Source: Cochliopodium minus (Eukaryota; Discosea; Himatismenida; Cochliopodiidae). Taken from it: a stretch of 64,000 nucleotides of DNA. A program made the position numbers and the translations under genes. The notes under the pieces were generated by a model. That model saw only the letters and a list, made by a program, of their open reading frames with translations, made no database searches and was not told the origin of the DNA. Within the stretch, counting starts at the first letter, position 1; each line of letters begins with the position of its first letter. The stretch spans positions 69,267 through 133,266 of the forward strand of contig JAMYWO010000025.1 of the NCBI GenBank assembly GCA_024220525.1, given 5' to 3'. Shown piece after piece: positions 1-11,209 of the stretch.

Positions 1-2087
1 TCTGATGGCATAATGAGAAAAATTGGTGAATTTTTATTTAAAAGAATTTTTGAATCACTGAAAGATGTTGCTAACTTTAACAACGAAACAAAAAATGTGA
101 TGACTTTTTTTGGGTCAAGGGGTTCTGGTAAAATCACAAAAAATAAAGTTTTTTTAAAATATTAATAAATAAAAAATAGGGAAAACTTTAATTTGTAAAG
201 TATTATCAAGAGATATAATCAAAGGTGTATTCTTTGAGAAGAATGAAAAATATTTTGATGAAAATCATAGAGAAATAATCAGACAAAATTTTTCAGACCC
301 TATGCCTGCTATTTTAATTTCTTACGAAAAAAATTTGAAATATATGAACTACAAAGATTTGAAAGAAAATTTTGATTTTAAAAAAAAATTCATTTTGAAA
401 ATGTATAATTTTTATTTCAAGAATGATAAAGTTGACAATAATGAAATAGTTCTAAAGTATAATTCTATTGAATCCATTGTGGAGAAAATAATTGATCATT
501 TTGAAAAAAATTACTCTCTTAATAAAAAAGTAAGAAATATGATTTTTTGTATTGATGGAATATCTTCTTCAGAGCTTGACCCCAACATACAATACTTTAA
601 AAAAGAAATTGATAAAATTCAAGTTTACTTTTCTAGAAAAGGCATTCATTTGTATTTATTTTATACTTGTACAAATCTATTACATCTTCATTCAAAAGAA
701 GATCTAATGAAAGAAGAAATTTATTCAAATATTTTTGAGAACACTCAACTATCCCTTCAAACCCAACAAGAAAATTCTCCAAATTTTAAAGAGAAAGAAG
801 ATATTGAAAAACTACTCTCTTCTAAATTGATCCAATTCTGTCAAAACAACAAAACATATAAAGAAGTATGTATATTTCTTCAGGATATTCTCAATAAAAA
901 TACAGAATTAAATCATTCTAAATTTTTTCAAGTGAATGTTACCTTTCCTCATTTATTTTTCTTTAATTCTCCTAACAGTTTGATCTACTTGGCTTTATCG
1001 GCAATCTCAATGAAACTCCCTTTCTCCTTTAAAATTTGTAACATTACAATCTATGACATGTTGATATCAGGTGCTCTTTACAGTGATGAAAATTTAATGA
1101 ATGGTTGTCTCCAAGAAAAATTTGTGAATGTATTTATACCCAAGATCTTTCTTTTGCATTTTGCTAGAAAATGGTTTTATAAAGTATCTCTTGGCAAAAA
1201 CGATAAATTTTCACAATGGATTTGCAGAGATGTTGTATCTGTTATAGTAGAAGAGATTAATTTCAACAAAAGCATAAACGTGAACGAAAATAGAATCATT
1301 CATTTTCTTCAATTTAAACTGTTGTCCCTTCAACTTATCCAAATTGATGAAGAAATACAAAATTGGTGCACAAACGAAAATTTTTGCAAAGAAAATCCTT
1401 TACTATCAGATTTGGTGAACAAGAAAATATATCCTCTTCATCTTCTTTTAGGAACTTTCAATGAAAAAACACAAAGATATTTGAAAATAGGACCTGATCA
1501 AGTCTGGGATATTGTCAATTCTCCAGATAATCTGCAACCAAATTCCATTTCTCTTTGTAATCAAAAAGGAAAAATATTTTCACTCAATACATTAAATGAA
1601 AAAGATGAATTGCAACATGATTTCTTAACTTTTATTCCTTTTGAAAATGAAGAAAAACTAAACTCTTATTCTTTTACTCTAATGGTTGCTCAAAAAGTCA
1701 CATTAACTACTCATCTCATTTTAAATTACAATACCCTCATTAAAAAATATAAAAATGGAAACCAAAAAAAAAAAAAGATTACAGAAAGCAATTGTTTCTT
1801 CAACTTTTTTACTGAAACTCAAACTCCCAACTTGTTAGATATCAAACAAGTAATTTCCGATGAAATCCAAAAAATGGAACAGTATATACAACTTCATGAA
1901 CCTAATGATATCAAATTATTTCAAGTTGAATTTCAAGAGACTCAAAGAATCAATGTGGTATATTTTAAAGATTCAATGCTTTTCTTTATAAATTTTTTTA
2001 ATATTTTATTTTTTTTGTTAGTATTATGGAATCCAAGAACTAATTCATGTTTACAAATTATCAAAAAAACAATTTGGAAACATTTGA
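1..2087 (+). CDS. P-loop NTPase-like protein, 5'-truncated by the window
   Basis: The first exon enters from the left edge and is spliced near 129. After removal of a roughly 50-nt intron the junction reads GSRGSGKT, a clean Walker A motif. A long exon follows to about 1958. A hydrophobic stretch ending in an acidic residue (IFCID, encoded near 543-557) is a candidate Walker B. A last short exon after a GTATAT...TTAG intron reads YYGIQELIHVYKL and stops at 2085-2087, two bases before an ambiguous base. The region after the P-loop is rich in Lys, Asn and Phe and I cannot assign a family. The layout (P-loop, Walker B, large helical tail) resembles STAND-like or Crinkler-type NTPases, but that is only an impression. 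The N at 2089 makes the 3' end uncertain. Confidence 0.6.
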
Positions 2088-2088
2088 A

Positions 2089-2089
2089 N
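2089..2089. other. Single ambiguous base, probable scaffold join
   Basis: An isolated N lies between the end of the P-loop gene and a T-rich tract that leads to a lone last exon of threonyl-tRNA synthetase. The upstream exons of the synthetase, about 2 kb of coding sequence, are absent. That is what a join between unrelated contigs, or a collapsed gap, would leave. Confidence 0.55.
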
Positions 2090-2159
2090 ACAGGGTGTAT
2101 TTCCTTCTCTTTTGAGTTATTTTTATGGATTAGTAGGGAAAAAGGTTTCAAAGTTTTTT

Positions 2160-2195
2160 TAATTTTATTTTTTTTTTTTTAAAAAAATTTTTTAT

Positions 2196-2232
<37 letters not shown>

Positions 2233-2368
2233 TTATTAATTTTTTATTTTTATTTTTTATTTTTTATTTTTATTTATTTATTTTTTATTTTTATTTTTTA
2301 TTTTTTATTTTTATTAATTTTTTATTATTATTTTATTTTTTATTTTTTTTATATTTTTATTTTTTGAT
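2160..2368. repeat. T-rich TTTTTA-type low-complexity tract
   Basis: About 200 nt of alternating T runs and single A bases, with irregular TTTTTA and TTTTTTA units. It ends in a usable splice acceptor (TTGATAG at 2364-2370), so at least its right part was intron of the threonyl-tRNA synthetase gene. Confidence 0.8.
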
Positions 2369-2370
2369 AG

Positions 2371-2584
2371 TGACACTTCCGATGCTACTCTTTCAAAGAA
2401 AATAAGAAACGCACAGATAAAGGGATACAACTACATCCTCGTTTTGGGTTCTAACGAGGAAAAGGACAGCACCGTCAATGTGAGAGAAAGGGATTCTGGT
2501 GAAGACAAAGACAAATCTCAAGTATTTTCTTTGCATGATTTTTTGGAAATAATCAAATCTAAAAATCAACCTTTTCCAAATTAA
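2371..2584 (+). CDS. Threonyl-tRNA synthetase, last exon only (anticodon-binding domain)
   Basis: The exon follows a splice acceptor at 2369-2370. It encodes DTSDATLSKKIRNAQIKGYN, then a strand reading YILVLG and the segment TVNVRERD, and ends at TAA 2582-2584. These match the C-terminal anticodon-binding domain of class II threonyl-tRNA synthetase, whose usual pattern is TLxKKIRNAQ...YNxILVVG...TVNVRTRD. The enzyme charges tRNA-Thr in the cytosol. A complete protein has about 650-750 residues; only about 70 are present. No catalytic-domain exon occurs upstream within the window, so the rest was lost at the nearby N or at a real breakpoint. Confidence 0.85.
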
Positions 2585-2637
2585 AAATTGAAAATATTTT
2601 TTTGTTTATTATTTTTTATTTATTTTTTATTTTTTTA

Positions 2638-3382
2638 TTATACATCAAAAAAATCATAATTTTTGATTATTTGCAAAAATTCGCTCTTTGATAATTTGTT
2701 ATTGTTGTTTTTGTTCCACAAGTTCAACATCCCCTTGATATCTTTGTCCTCCAAATCTTTCAAGCCATATTTACCCGAAGATTGTTTTAAAGATTCGAAA
2801 TCAATGAATTCTTTTTTTTTTTTAAAAGAATAAATTAAAATGTTCAACAATTTTTATATTAGAGTGGAGTTTTTTTTGTTACCTTTTTCTTTTTCAGATT
2901 CAAAAAGTTTAAATGAAAAATCTAACAAGTTTATTCCTTTATTATTTTTGAATAGATATCTCAATCCTTTTTTCAATGTTTCGTAATCTATTCTTTTTTC
3001 TTAGATAGATAAAAAGTTTTAATTTGTGTTTTTTTCAAAGGATTTTTATTTTAATATTCTTTATTTACTCACCTTTTTCGGAATTAAAATCAAATACTCT
3101 CAATTCTTCTTGTGGGAATTTAAAAATTTTGAATATTTCATTGACTAAGAAATAAAGGTTTTTGAGAGTAAATGAGATTTTTTTTCTCTTTTATTTACTT
3201 TGTTCTTTGGTCAATGATCCTTCTTCATCCAAATCAAATGTTTGACATAATTCATCCAATAAATTTCCCATTTTCAAATCCTCTTCATAATCTTCCACTT
3301 CCTCTTCTTCGAGATGATCCTCCATATCCTCATAATATTCTTCTTCTTCTATATTCTCAGGATTATACTTTAAAATATTCAT
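2638..3382 (-). CDS. EF-hand calcium-binding protein
   Basis: Four exons splice in frame: ATG at 3382, introns near 3196-3140, 3073-3005 and 2882-2820, stop at 2638-2640. The product has about 170 residues. It opens with a very acidic segment (EEEEYYEDMEDHLEEEE). Next comes an EF-hand-like helix-loop-helix (LCQTFDLDEEGSLTKEQ) whose loop carries acidic residues at calcium-binding positions. A middle part is poorly conserved (FKNNKGINLLDF). A C-terminal EF-hand (MLNLWNKNNNNKLSKSEFLQI) has a loop with Asn in place of most Asp. The two-lobed layout is that of a small calmodulin- or centrin-like sensor, but calcium affinity may be low in the second lobe. It stands head to head with the kinase gene, 224 bp apart. 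Confidence 0.7.
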
Positions 3383-3606
3383 TTAGGTAAAATATAATTT
3401 ATTGCAATTTGTGAGATGTTATACCATAGTTGAAAGTGTCACTTTATCTTTTCAATATTTTTTTTTAATTTTCTAAACCTCAAACATTTATGTCGAAAGA
3501 AAAAATTCCTTAATGATTTCAATGTATAAGAGTTAATATCATATCTAACTCAATTCTTCAATCCATCATCATCCCTCGCATTCTTATTTAAATTAAAATT
3601 AAAAAA

Positions 3607-5220
3607 ATGAAAGATCAAAAACCATCAATTGAAATAACAGAAGAATGGAAGATACCATTCTCAGAATTGAAGGAATGGCTTGAAATAGCAGGTATGATAA
3701 ATATATTCAAAAAAAAAAAAAAAATTTTAAAATTCGGAACTGTATAACGAGAAATTTATTATTTTATGAAAAAGCTGGTAACTTTGGAAAGATATATTTG
3801 TGTAGATATAAAGAACTTCATGTTGCTGTAAGCTATTAATAAATTTTTCTTTATATTTTTTTTTTTTTTTCATACTGTATTTTTCTTTTATTTCACAAAG
3901 GTAAAATTATTGTTGAGCCCTGATAAAGATGATGAAGAGGATAGCATGGATTTATATTATCAAAGAGAAATGGCAACATTAAAGTAAAAAATAAAAGAAA
4001 ATTTAAATTATAATTTCAGTGAAATAATTAATTAAAAATTAAAATAAATTAATTCTCCAATTAAATAAAACTGATTTAAAAAAAAAGAGAATTGGATCAT
4101 CCAAACGTATTGAAATTGTTAGGATTGTGCGATTATAAAGAAAGACTATTTATTATAACAGAATATGTGAATGGAGGAGATTTAAGGAAATTATTGAAGA
4201 ATAGAAATAAAGAATTACCATGGGATTTACGTACTAAATTTGCACTTGGTAAATAATTTTTTTCTTTTTTTTTTGTTTTTTAAAAAACTTTTATTAAAAA
4301 TTGAAATTTATGAACATTTTTTAAAACTTTTTTTTTTTTTATTAAAAATTTTGTTCTTCCAAAGACATTGCACATGCTTTGGATTATTTACATTCAAAAA
4401 ACATCATACATCGTGATGTAAAATCTAAAAATTTTCTGGTGACAGAAACAATGTCTTTAAAAGTAAAAAAAAAAAAATTTCTCTGAAAAAAAAATAATAA
4501 ATTAAAAAAATAGGCATGTGATTTTGGTTTCGCAAGAAAAATAAACCCTAATGAATGGATGACATTGTGTGGAACAGGTAATTTATCGAAAAAGAGTTTT
4601 ATTCTTTATTTTTTCAAATGAAAAATTATTTTTCTTACTAAAAAAAGATCAATGGATGGCTCCTGAAGTAATGTTAGGTCAAAGTTATGATGAAAAAGGT
4701 ATTTTTGAAAAGATTTAAAAGATATAAAAATTTTTTTTTTAATAAATTTTTTTAGCTGACATTTATTCATGTAAAAAAATTTTAATTTTTTTAAATTTTT
4801 CATTTTTTAAAAAATTATTTTTGTTTTTTAATTTTTATTTAGTTGGAATGGTTCTGGTGGAAATTTTGACTCGTGAAAAACCTTTTGAAAGAGAACAAAA
4901 CGAACAATATAATTGGGAAAAGTTTAGTTTTATGTTGCGCCATGACTGTCCTCATGAACTCTACCTCATTTGTCGAGAATGTGCTGAATGGGAACCAAAA
5001 AGTCGTCCAACAATGAAAAATGTCATTGAAAGATTAGGAAAACTTTTGGTAAAAAAAAATTTAAATTTTTTTAAATTTGTTTTATTTTTTTTATCATTTT
5101 TTTTTCAAGGTTGATATTAAAGAAGATAGAGCTATTCCATATTCTGACTCATTCAATAATCTTTTAATTGAGGGCAAAAAGGATGAGTCTGAGACAGAAA
5201 CAGAAGACTCTGATGAATAA
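3607..5220 (+). CDS. TKL-like protein kinase
   Basis: Ten exons join in frame to about 325 residues. Kinase motifs appear in order: a glycine-loop-like AGNFGKIY split by intron 1, VAVKLL with the ATP-binding Lys, EMATLKELDHPNVLKLLG (helix C with its Glu), the hinge EYVNGGDLRKLL, the catalytic loop IIHRDVKSKNFLV, CDFG, WMAPE, and the subdomain XI arginine in KSRPTM. The HRDxKxxN and DFG motifs are intact, so the enzyme should be active. The loop KSKN and the APE context suggest the tyrosine-kinase-like (TKL) group, so Ser/Thr specificity is likely. The tail is acidic (ETETEDSDE). The glycine loop lacks its first canonical glycine. Introns are about 45-130 nt and one exon (ADIYS) is only about 15 nt. 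Confidence 0.88.
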
Positions 5221-5322
5221 TTTTATATAATATTAAAAAAAAAATGTTGTTAATTAAATAATAAATAAAAAAAGTGTTTTTAATTTTTGAAAAATGAAAA
5301 TGAAAAAAAATTAATAGAAAAA

Positions 5323-8300
5323 TTATTTGAAAGAAATAATCTCAAAGTAAGGAAAACCAGATTCGAAAGAAAAAAGTAAAGTGTAAGAAACAGTAGGTTC
5401 ACTATTGACAGGAATGAATGCTTTGAGTTTGTCTGACCCGAAATAAACGATGAGACCAATGGAGCTGTTGTTGGATCTTGCTAGAATGGAGGAAAAAGCG
5501 TGAACACAGCTCAAACTTCCAAACTGGGTGTCTTCTCTTTTCAGAACTTCTTCAAAAAAGTAATCTCCAGAATAAAAGTTTTTATAATAAGATGCATATC
5601 TTTTTAATTAAAAAAAATTAAAATTAGAGAAAAATTAAGATATTTTTTTTTTACCTTTGCATTTCTGATTTACATAACTTTCTAAAATTTTTGTGGAAAA
5701 TTTCTGATCCGAAGAAAGTGAAAGAAAGGCATTTGAAAAGTTGGTTTTTGTTGTGAGGGAAAGATACAAAGTTTTGTCCACCAAAATAGTTCTTGATGTG
5801 AGACATTGAGACAGTACTCTCATTGTTCATGTCCGAAGGGAGTCTTTCAAAAAAAAAAAAATAAGAATGAAAAAAAGTAAATTTAAAAATATTAACAAAA
5901 TAAAAAAGTAAATTTAAAAATGTTAACAAAAAAAATAATATCAAAATAAATTTTTTTTTTTACCTGACAATTTTATCAAGTGAAACAGGATAGACTTTTT
6001 CTTGTAGTTTTTGATCATATTTCCCGTATTGAAAAACTTCTTCAAGTGTTGAAAAAGGGACCTTGTAATTTCTCGAAGTGAGAAAAGAGAAACCAATGAC
6101 TTGAAAATTATAAAGGTTTTGTTTGAAAAGAGAAAGGTTGAGAAGGAAGAAAGGATCCGAGTTGTTGGGAGAAGGATTCAAAGAAAACTTGAAGAGATCC
6201 GAAAAATAATTAGGAGTGTTTTCTACAAAATGAAAATTTAAGAGAGAAGTGTTGAGAATTGAGATTTGAGAGGAAGTAAAGTGTCTCGAAAAAAGAAAGT
6301 TGGGATATTGATTATCTTGTTTGTTGGTGCTGCAGAGAAAAGTGAAACTGTCGCTGTTTTGAGAGGAAAAAATAGGAGGGATCTCAAAGTTGATGTGCGA
6401 GAGATCGATGTTGTTTTCTTTGAGGATCGAATCCAACTTGAATTGAAAAACGATCGATTTGATGATCTGAAAGTTGGAATCGAAACCGTCGGACAACAAC
6501 AAAAGAAGTTTGAGCTTTTCTTGGTTGTTGATTTGGCTGTTGAGGACAGATGAAGTGATGATTTGGTTGATGATCTGTTTCCTTGTTTTGGTGTGGTTTT
6601 CGGGCCTTTTGTTCAACCATTTGTTGATTTTGAGCTGCTTTTTGTTCTCCAAATCTTTGTACAAACTCGTCATGAAGCTGAAAAGTCTGTAGAAGCTGCT
6701 CTCTTTGAACTCTTGGAATGAAGGGATAAACTCTTTGACTGAAATCAACGTGCCTGATGTAAAGTTCAACCACAAATAACATCTGAAAGAAACAGAGGAC
6801 AAGTTTTCGATGCTTTCTGCAAAGATTTTGATGACCTCCATTTTTTCTCTCAAAAACAAAATGTCGTATTGTTTGTGGAAGAAGATTTCTAAGAAAGGTA
6901 CTTTGGAGTTTTTGTACTTCAGTTCTTCTTTGAGGTTAAAAGGCTCCTCGGAACAGTTTATGATGAACAAAAAGAAGCTGTTTTCTTCAAAGTGATCAAA
7001 ATTTTGAAAGAAAATCAAAACATCTTCTTTGTTTGAGAAAAAGGCAAAGATGGGAGGGAAGAAAATCTTTTTGGGAGGTTTTTTGATCGTATTTTTGTTG
7101 TTTGATTTCTCTTCTTTTTCTCTTTGTTTCTCTTTGTTTTTCTTTTTTTCTTCCTTTGTCATCTTTTTGTAGATTTTCTGCGTGTTGAAAGAAGAAGGTT
7201 GATAAATGGACTCCAAAATGGAGATGATTTTAATTGGAAGCAAAATGGTGTGGTTATCATTTTCAAAGGTGATCTGAACAGGATCAAAAACTTTCTCTAT
7301 GAAAGGAGAAGAAGGATCGTTTTCAACGGAAACTCTTTTGATGTTGAAGAATGTAAAATTGTTTTCTTTGTTCAAAGTGAAGAGGGGTTCCGAAAAAGAA
7401 GAAACGTTTCCCTGTTGGAAAGTGATCAAAGGAGGAAGAGAAACGCCGCACAACAAAGGAGGGAAGATTTTTTCGGGTTCTTTTTTGTTTGGGAAGCACA
7501 AGATGTTTTCTTTTTCAAAGATGACGAGAAGCTCACTATTTATTTGCTTGAAATTTGTGAAAGGAGAAGTTAGATCCATAGGGAGAATGCTGCAGGAGTA
7601 GAAATTGCTTATGAAAGAGTTGAGAGAGACAAAGTACTTGGAGATGTTGCTGAGTATAAAAGGGTAGATAGAGCATTTTTTAATTGTTTTTATTGTTGCA
7701 TTGATCAAAATGTTTTTTAGTAAGACTGTGTCATTTATTTTCTCGTTAAAGTTGTGAGGAATCAGATCTTTCAGTTCAATTTCAAATTTTTTCATGAAAT
7801 CACTCACAACTTTGTCTATTTCTATGTCACACACAGATTTGTAAAAGATCTCCCAGTTGTGGATCTCAGATATCTCAATGAATTTTTGGATGAAACTGAT
7901 GGATTCATTGTCTATGAATTTCCCCATTTGTGTGACTTGCTTTTGCGAAAGAAAAAGACAATCTTGGAGGACTGTTTTCCTTAATTCAAGAGATTTGGTT
8001 GGAAAGTTGGAGAAAATTTGTTTCCAAATGCAAAACAAAGACTTTTTCTTTTCAAATATTTTTGTAATTCTGTCACTAAACTTGATATTTTTGGGAGTGA
8101 ATTGATAAAGTTGAAGAATAGAAGAAATTTCAGATTCTATGTCTCCAAGCGAAAAAAAAAAATTGGAGAGGATGCTCCAAGGCTGAGGGGCTATAAGTTT
8201 GCAGAGGTTTTTGGCTCTGGACTTTAGTTCTTTCGGGTTTTCTTTCAGAATGTCTTTGATTGGGGAGTTTTGGTTCAAAAGATGCAAAATAGAGATTTGA

Positions 8301-10237
8301 TAACAATTTAGAATATAAGAAATGAAGAAAGATCTAGATTCATCCAACTTTTTCTTCTTTTGTTCTATGGAGACTTTCTGCAACAACTTGTCGATATATC
8401 CAAAAATTTTATCGTTCATTGTAAATTTATTGGTGGAGTTGTTGTAGTGCAAAATTTCCATTTCTTTGTCTTCAGAGAATTTCATGAGGAAATATTTCTT
8501 GAGATTATCATCCAAGTAGAATATTTTTTCGTTAAAATTGATGCGGAAATAATTTTCTACGAATTTTTTGAATTTGTATTTGCTTTTTTCCTCTATGTTC
8601 TCTTGTTGAGAAATTCCGACAAAAGAAAGAAGTGGCATGATGGTGTACTTTAAGAAAAAGGGATTTTCAATCAGCTCTTGAATCCAACTCTCCTTCACAG
8701 AAAAAGAAAAAGGAAAAGAAACTGCAAAGAAATAAATATTCGCCCCAAAAATAATATTTTCCCATCTCCTTTTTCTCCATTTACAGCAATCATTCAATTC
8801 TAAAAATGAAAATAAAAGTAAAATTATTTTTTAAATTAAAAAAAAAATATGTTTCTTGTATAAAAATAAATAAATGATGTCTTTGCTTTTTTTACGTTCG
8901 TTATGAATCAAAATTATTTCCAATTCTTGAGTACTAATTGTTGGCACTATTATTTCTACGTGAGATAATTTGATGTCGAGCTGAGAATTGGTGCCACTCT
9001 TTGTCTTGATCTTCTCAATTTCTCCAGCGATGATCTGCTCATTCCCATTCAACTCTTTGAAGTGTGTGTTGATGATTTCTTTGTCGCTCCACATATTCAA
9101 CAAAGAAGGCGAGATCTCAAGAAAAGATTTGTGTACATTGCTGTACAAAGAAAACGTGCTGCACTTCTCTTTGGTGAAATAACAACCAAACTCTTCCACT
9201 TTTATTTTGTTGTGTACATGTTCCTCCAAAATTCTTTCCAAGTACTCTTTTTTAGAAACCGAAACAGCAGAGATTGAAACAGTGTTCACTTTTTGTTCAC
9301 TTTCAAAGCGGATGATCTGAGGAAAGAGTGGGTTGCTTTGTATTTTTGGTGAGGTGAATACATTTGATACTTCTGGCATTTCATTTCTTTCTCCTTGGCG
9401 GTTGAAGTGAGTCAGTATCATGTTGGACAAATTTGTTGCTAGCTGATCTTTTTCTCCGAAGATTATTATTTTTTTTGGTGAGTCTTTTTCGATGTAGTTT
9501 TTGAGATCATCGAAATTTCTGTATGTAGTTTCTAAAAGAAATTCTAAAGATGCAATGTTGTTGTTTTGATTTCCGTTATTATTATTGATTTGATTTCCAT
9601 TTCCATTGTTTTGAATTTCAATTTGATTATTAAATTTATTGTTTTGAATGTTTTGCAACATATTGTTGTGATTTTGGATAGTTTTGTTGAATAATATATT
9701 GAATGAATGATCATGTTGATTATTATTTTCATTTTGATTGTTTCCATCTTCCTCATTCTTCCCCAAATCAATTAAAGTATCTCCTAATGATTTTATGAAA
9801 GATAATATTTTTCCCAACAATTCTTTGGCAGCTTTCTTTTTGGTTCTCGTTAAGAAATAGTTTGCCATATTGTTTGTTATAAATAAGATCTGTGTAATAT
9901 ATATAAATTATAATTTGAAAATATTGAAAAATAAAAATTCCTTTACTTTTCTTGATACTCCATTGAATTTCAACTTAAATATCTCATTTGGAAATTGTCT
10001 TTTGAGTTTGATGAATCTTCCATTATATCCATTGTAATTTATTGCATCTGCTATATTTTCAGCTTTCCATCCACTCTTTTCACCTGTTTTTACGTAAAGT
10101 AATAATTTTCCGTTCCATTCCATATTAAGTTGTATTATTGCTTTTTCATCTCTCTTCCTTTTTTTGTTTGAAGATAATGTAGTGTCTGTTATATTATTAT
10201 TTGTTGTATTGCTATTATTGGATATATTATTATCCAT
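5323..10237 (-). CDS. Large dynamin-like pseudo-GTPase with C-terminal pseudo-OTU domain
   Basis: Six exons join in frame; introns lie near 9950-9889, 8890-8804, 5961-5848 and 5655-5600. The product has about 1,530 residues. An Asn-rich N-terminus with a basic KKRKRD patch (possible nuclear signal) precedes an Asn/Gln linker. A fold resembling a dynamin/SLIP-GC GTPase follows: strand KIIIFGEKDQLATN sits where the P-loop would be, and VEIIVPTISTQELEIILIHN aligns with the usual 'VEIxVP...LxLVDTPG' region. The P-loop Gly-Lys-Ser and the DxPG motif are missing. The middle is a long Phe/Ile/Lys-rich helical body with a highly charged KEEKKKNKEKQREKEEK segment. The last about 160 residues have OTU spacing (NKNQLFKCLS, FGSLSCVHAFSSIL, FESGFPYFEI), but the catalytic Asp-Cys pair is Lys-Gln and the final His is absent. 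Joining the exons is well supported; domain identity is inferred. Confidence 0.6.
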
Positions 10238-10535
10238 TTTGCAAGCAAACAATCTACAATTTTTTTTTATTTATTTTTTAATCTTTTTCTTTGAAAAATA
10301 ACTTTTTATTAATGGTCCAGAAAGTATAACAAAAGTGAATCAAAGAGCAATTTCTCAATAATTGAACAATTGAAACTTTTAATTTGATTAATTATTTTCA
10401 AGAGGGAATTTTCATGAAAAGATCCGATAAAATTAAATGAAAATCAACATGATTTGAAAAGTAATCAGAACCTTGAACCTTTTTTTAAATTAAATAAAGG
10501 AATTGCTGATTTTTTTTGAAAAATAAAATGTTATC

Positions 10536-10588
10536 CTTTGGAAGATAACCAAATGAAAAAATACTTTGGAAAATAACCAAATGAAAAA
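10536..10588. repeat. Imperfect tandem repeat, two 25-nt units
   Basis: CTTTGGAAGATAACCAAATG plus an A run (from 10536) is followed by CTTTGGAAAATAACCAAATG plus an A run (from 10564). The units differ at one position and have a 28-nt period. The first unit also makes a small inverted repeat with its left flank (TTATC...GATAA). Confidence 0.75.
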
Positions 10589-10720
10589 TGAACAGGAAAT
10601 GGTCCATTTTGAAGATCTATTACTTGATATAAATTGAATGAAGGTAATTTATATCAGAATATTTATATTATTTATTTAATTGATTTGTAAATTATTAGAC
10701 ATGTCCAAAATTTACATCTT

Positions 10721-10744
10721 TGTTAGCGGATATTAATTTATGAA
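10721..10744 (+). repeat. 24-bp dispersed element, copy 1
   Basis: TGTTAGCGGATATTAATTTA followed by TGAA. The same 24 bases occur on the opposite strand at 53829-53852. The GCGG core is rare in this AT-rich background, so a chance match is unlikely. Confidence 0.7.
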
Positions 10745-11209
10745 CTGTTCTAAAGTCTTGAACATCTCCAGTAAATTATCAAGGATTGCCATATGATTAT
10801 CACTACAAATCATTATTCGGTAATATAAATAGATTAAGATTTTAATTCAACAAACAACTTCATCTTCAAAATGTCATGTAAATTTGGAGCAATCAAGTAC
10901 TTTGTCCCCAAATGCAACATAAACTCTCCACTATCAAAGAATAAACAAAAAAAATTTTTTTATCAAATATATGAGTTTTAATTTATTTTTTTTTACTAAT
11001 AATATTATATCACCTCCACATGGCAAGAAATCAACATATGCAGCGAGCCCTTGCCAGATTTTTTACCCTAATCAAGAAATAATTCAAATTTTGTTCAAAA
11101 ACTATAATAATTAAAAACAATTAAAAAATTTCAAAAAAAATCAGCTAATCGGAAAATTATTAAAAAAAAATAAAAAATCTTTTATTATTATTATTTTTTT
11201 TAAAAAAAA

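Larger units (their letters stand above)
10238..11209. other. Intergenic spacer between divergent genes
   Basis: About 970 bp between the pseudo-GTPase gene (-) and the receptor gene (+). I see no convincing gene. It holds an imperfect tandem 25-mer (10536-10588) and one copy of a 24-bp element repeated inverted at 53829-53852. A short open stretch on the minus strand near 10941-10857 looks exon-like, but I could not link it to others. Confidence 0.5.

Noticed and set aside
6384-6782. Long frames on both strands inside 5960-8797, up to about 150 codons.
   Set aside because: They lie fully inside a 945-codon frame with normal splice joins on both ends and have no domain pattern; they are shadows.
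10857-10941. Minus-strand open stretch reading SGEFMLHLGTKYLIAPNLHD.
   Set aside because: It looks protein-like and has an acceptor-like left edge, but no partner exon or start could be joined and no family was recognised.
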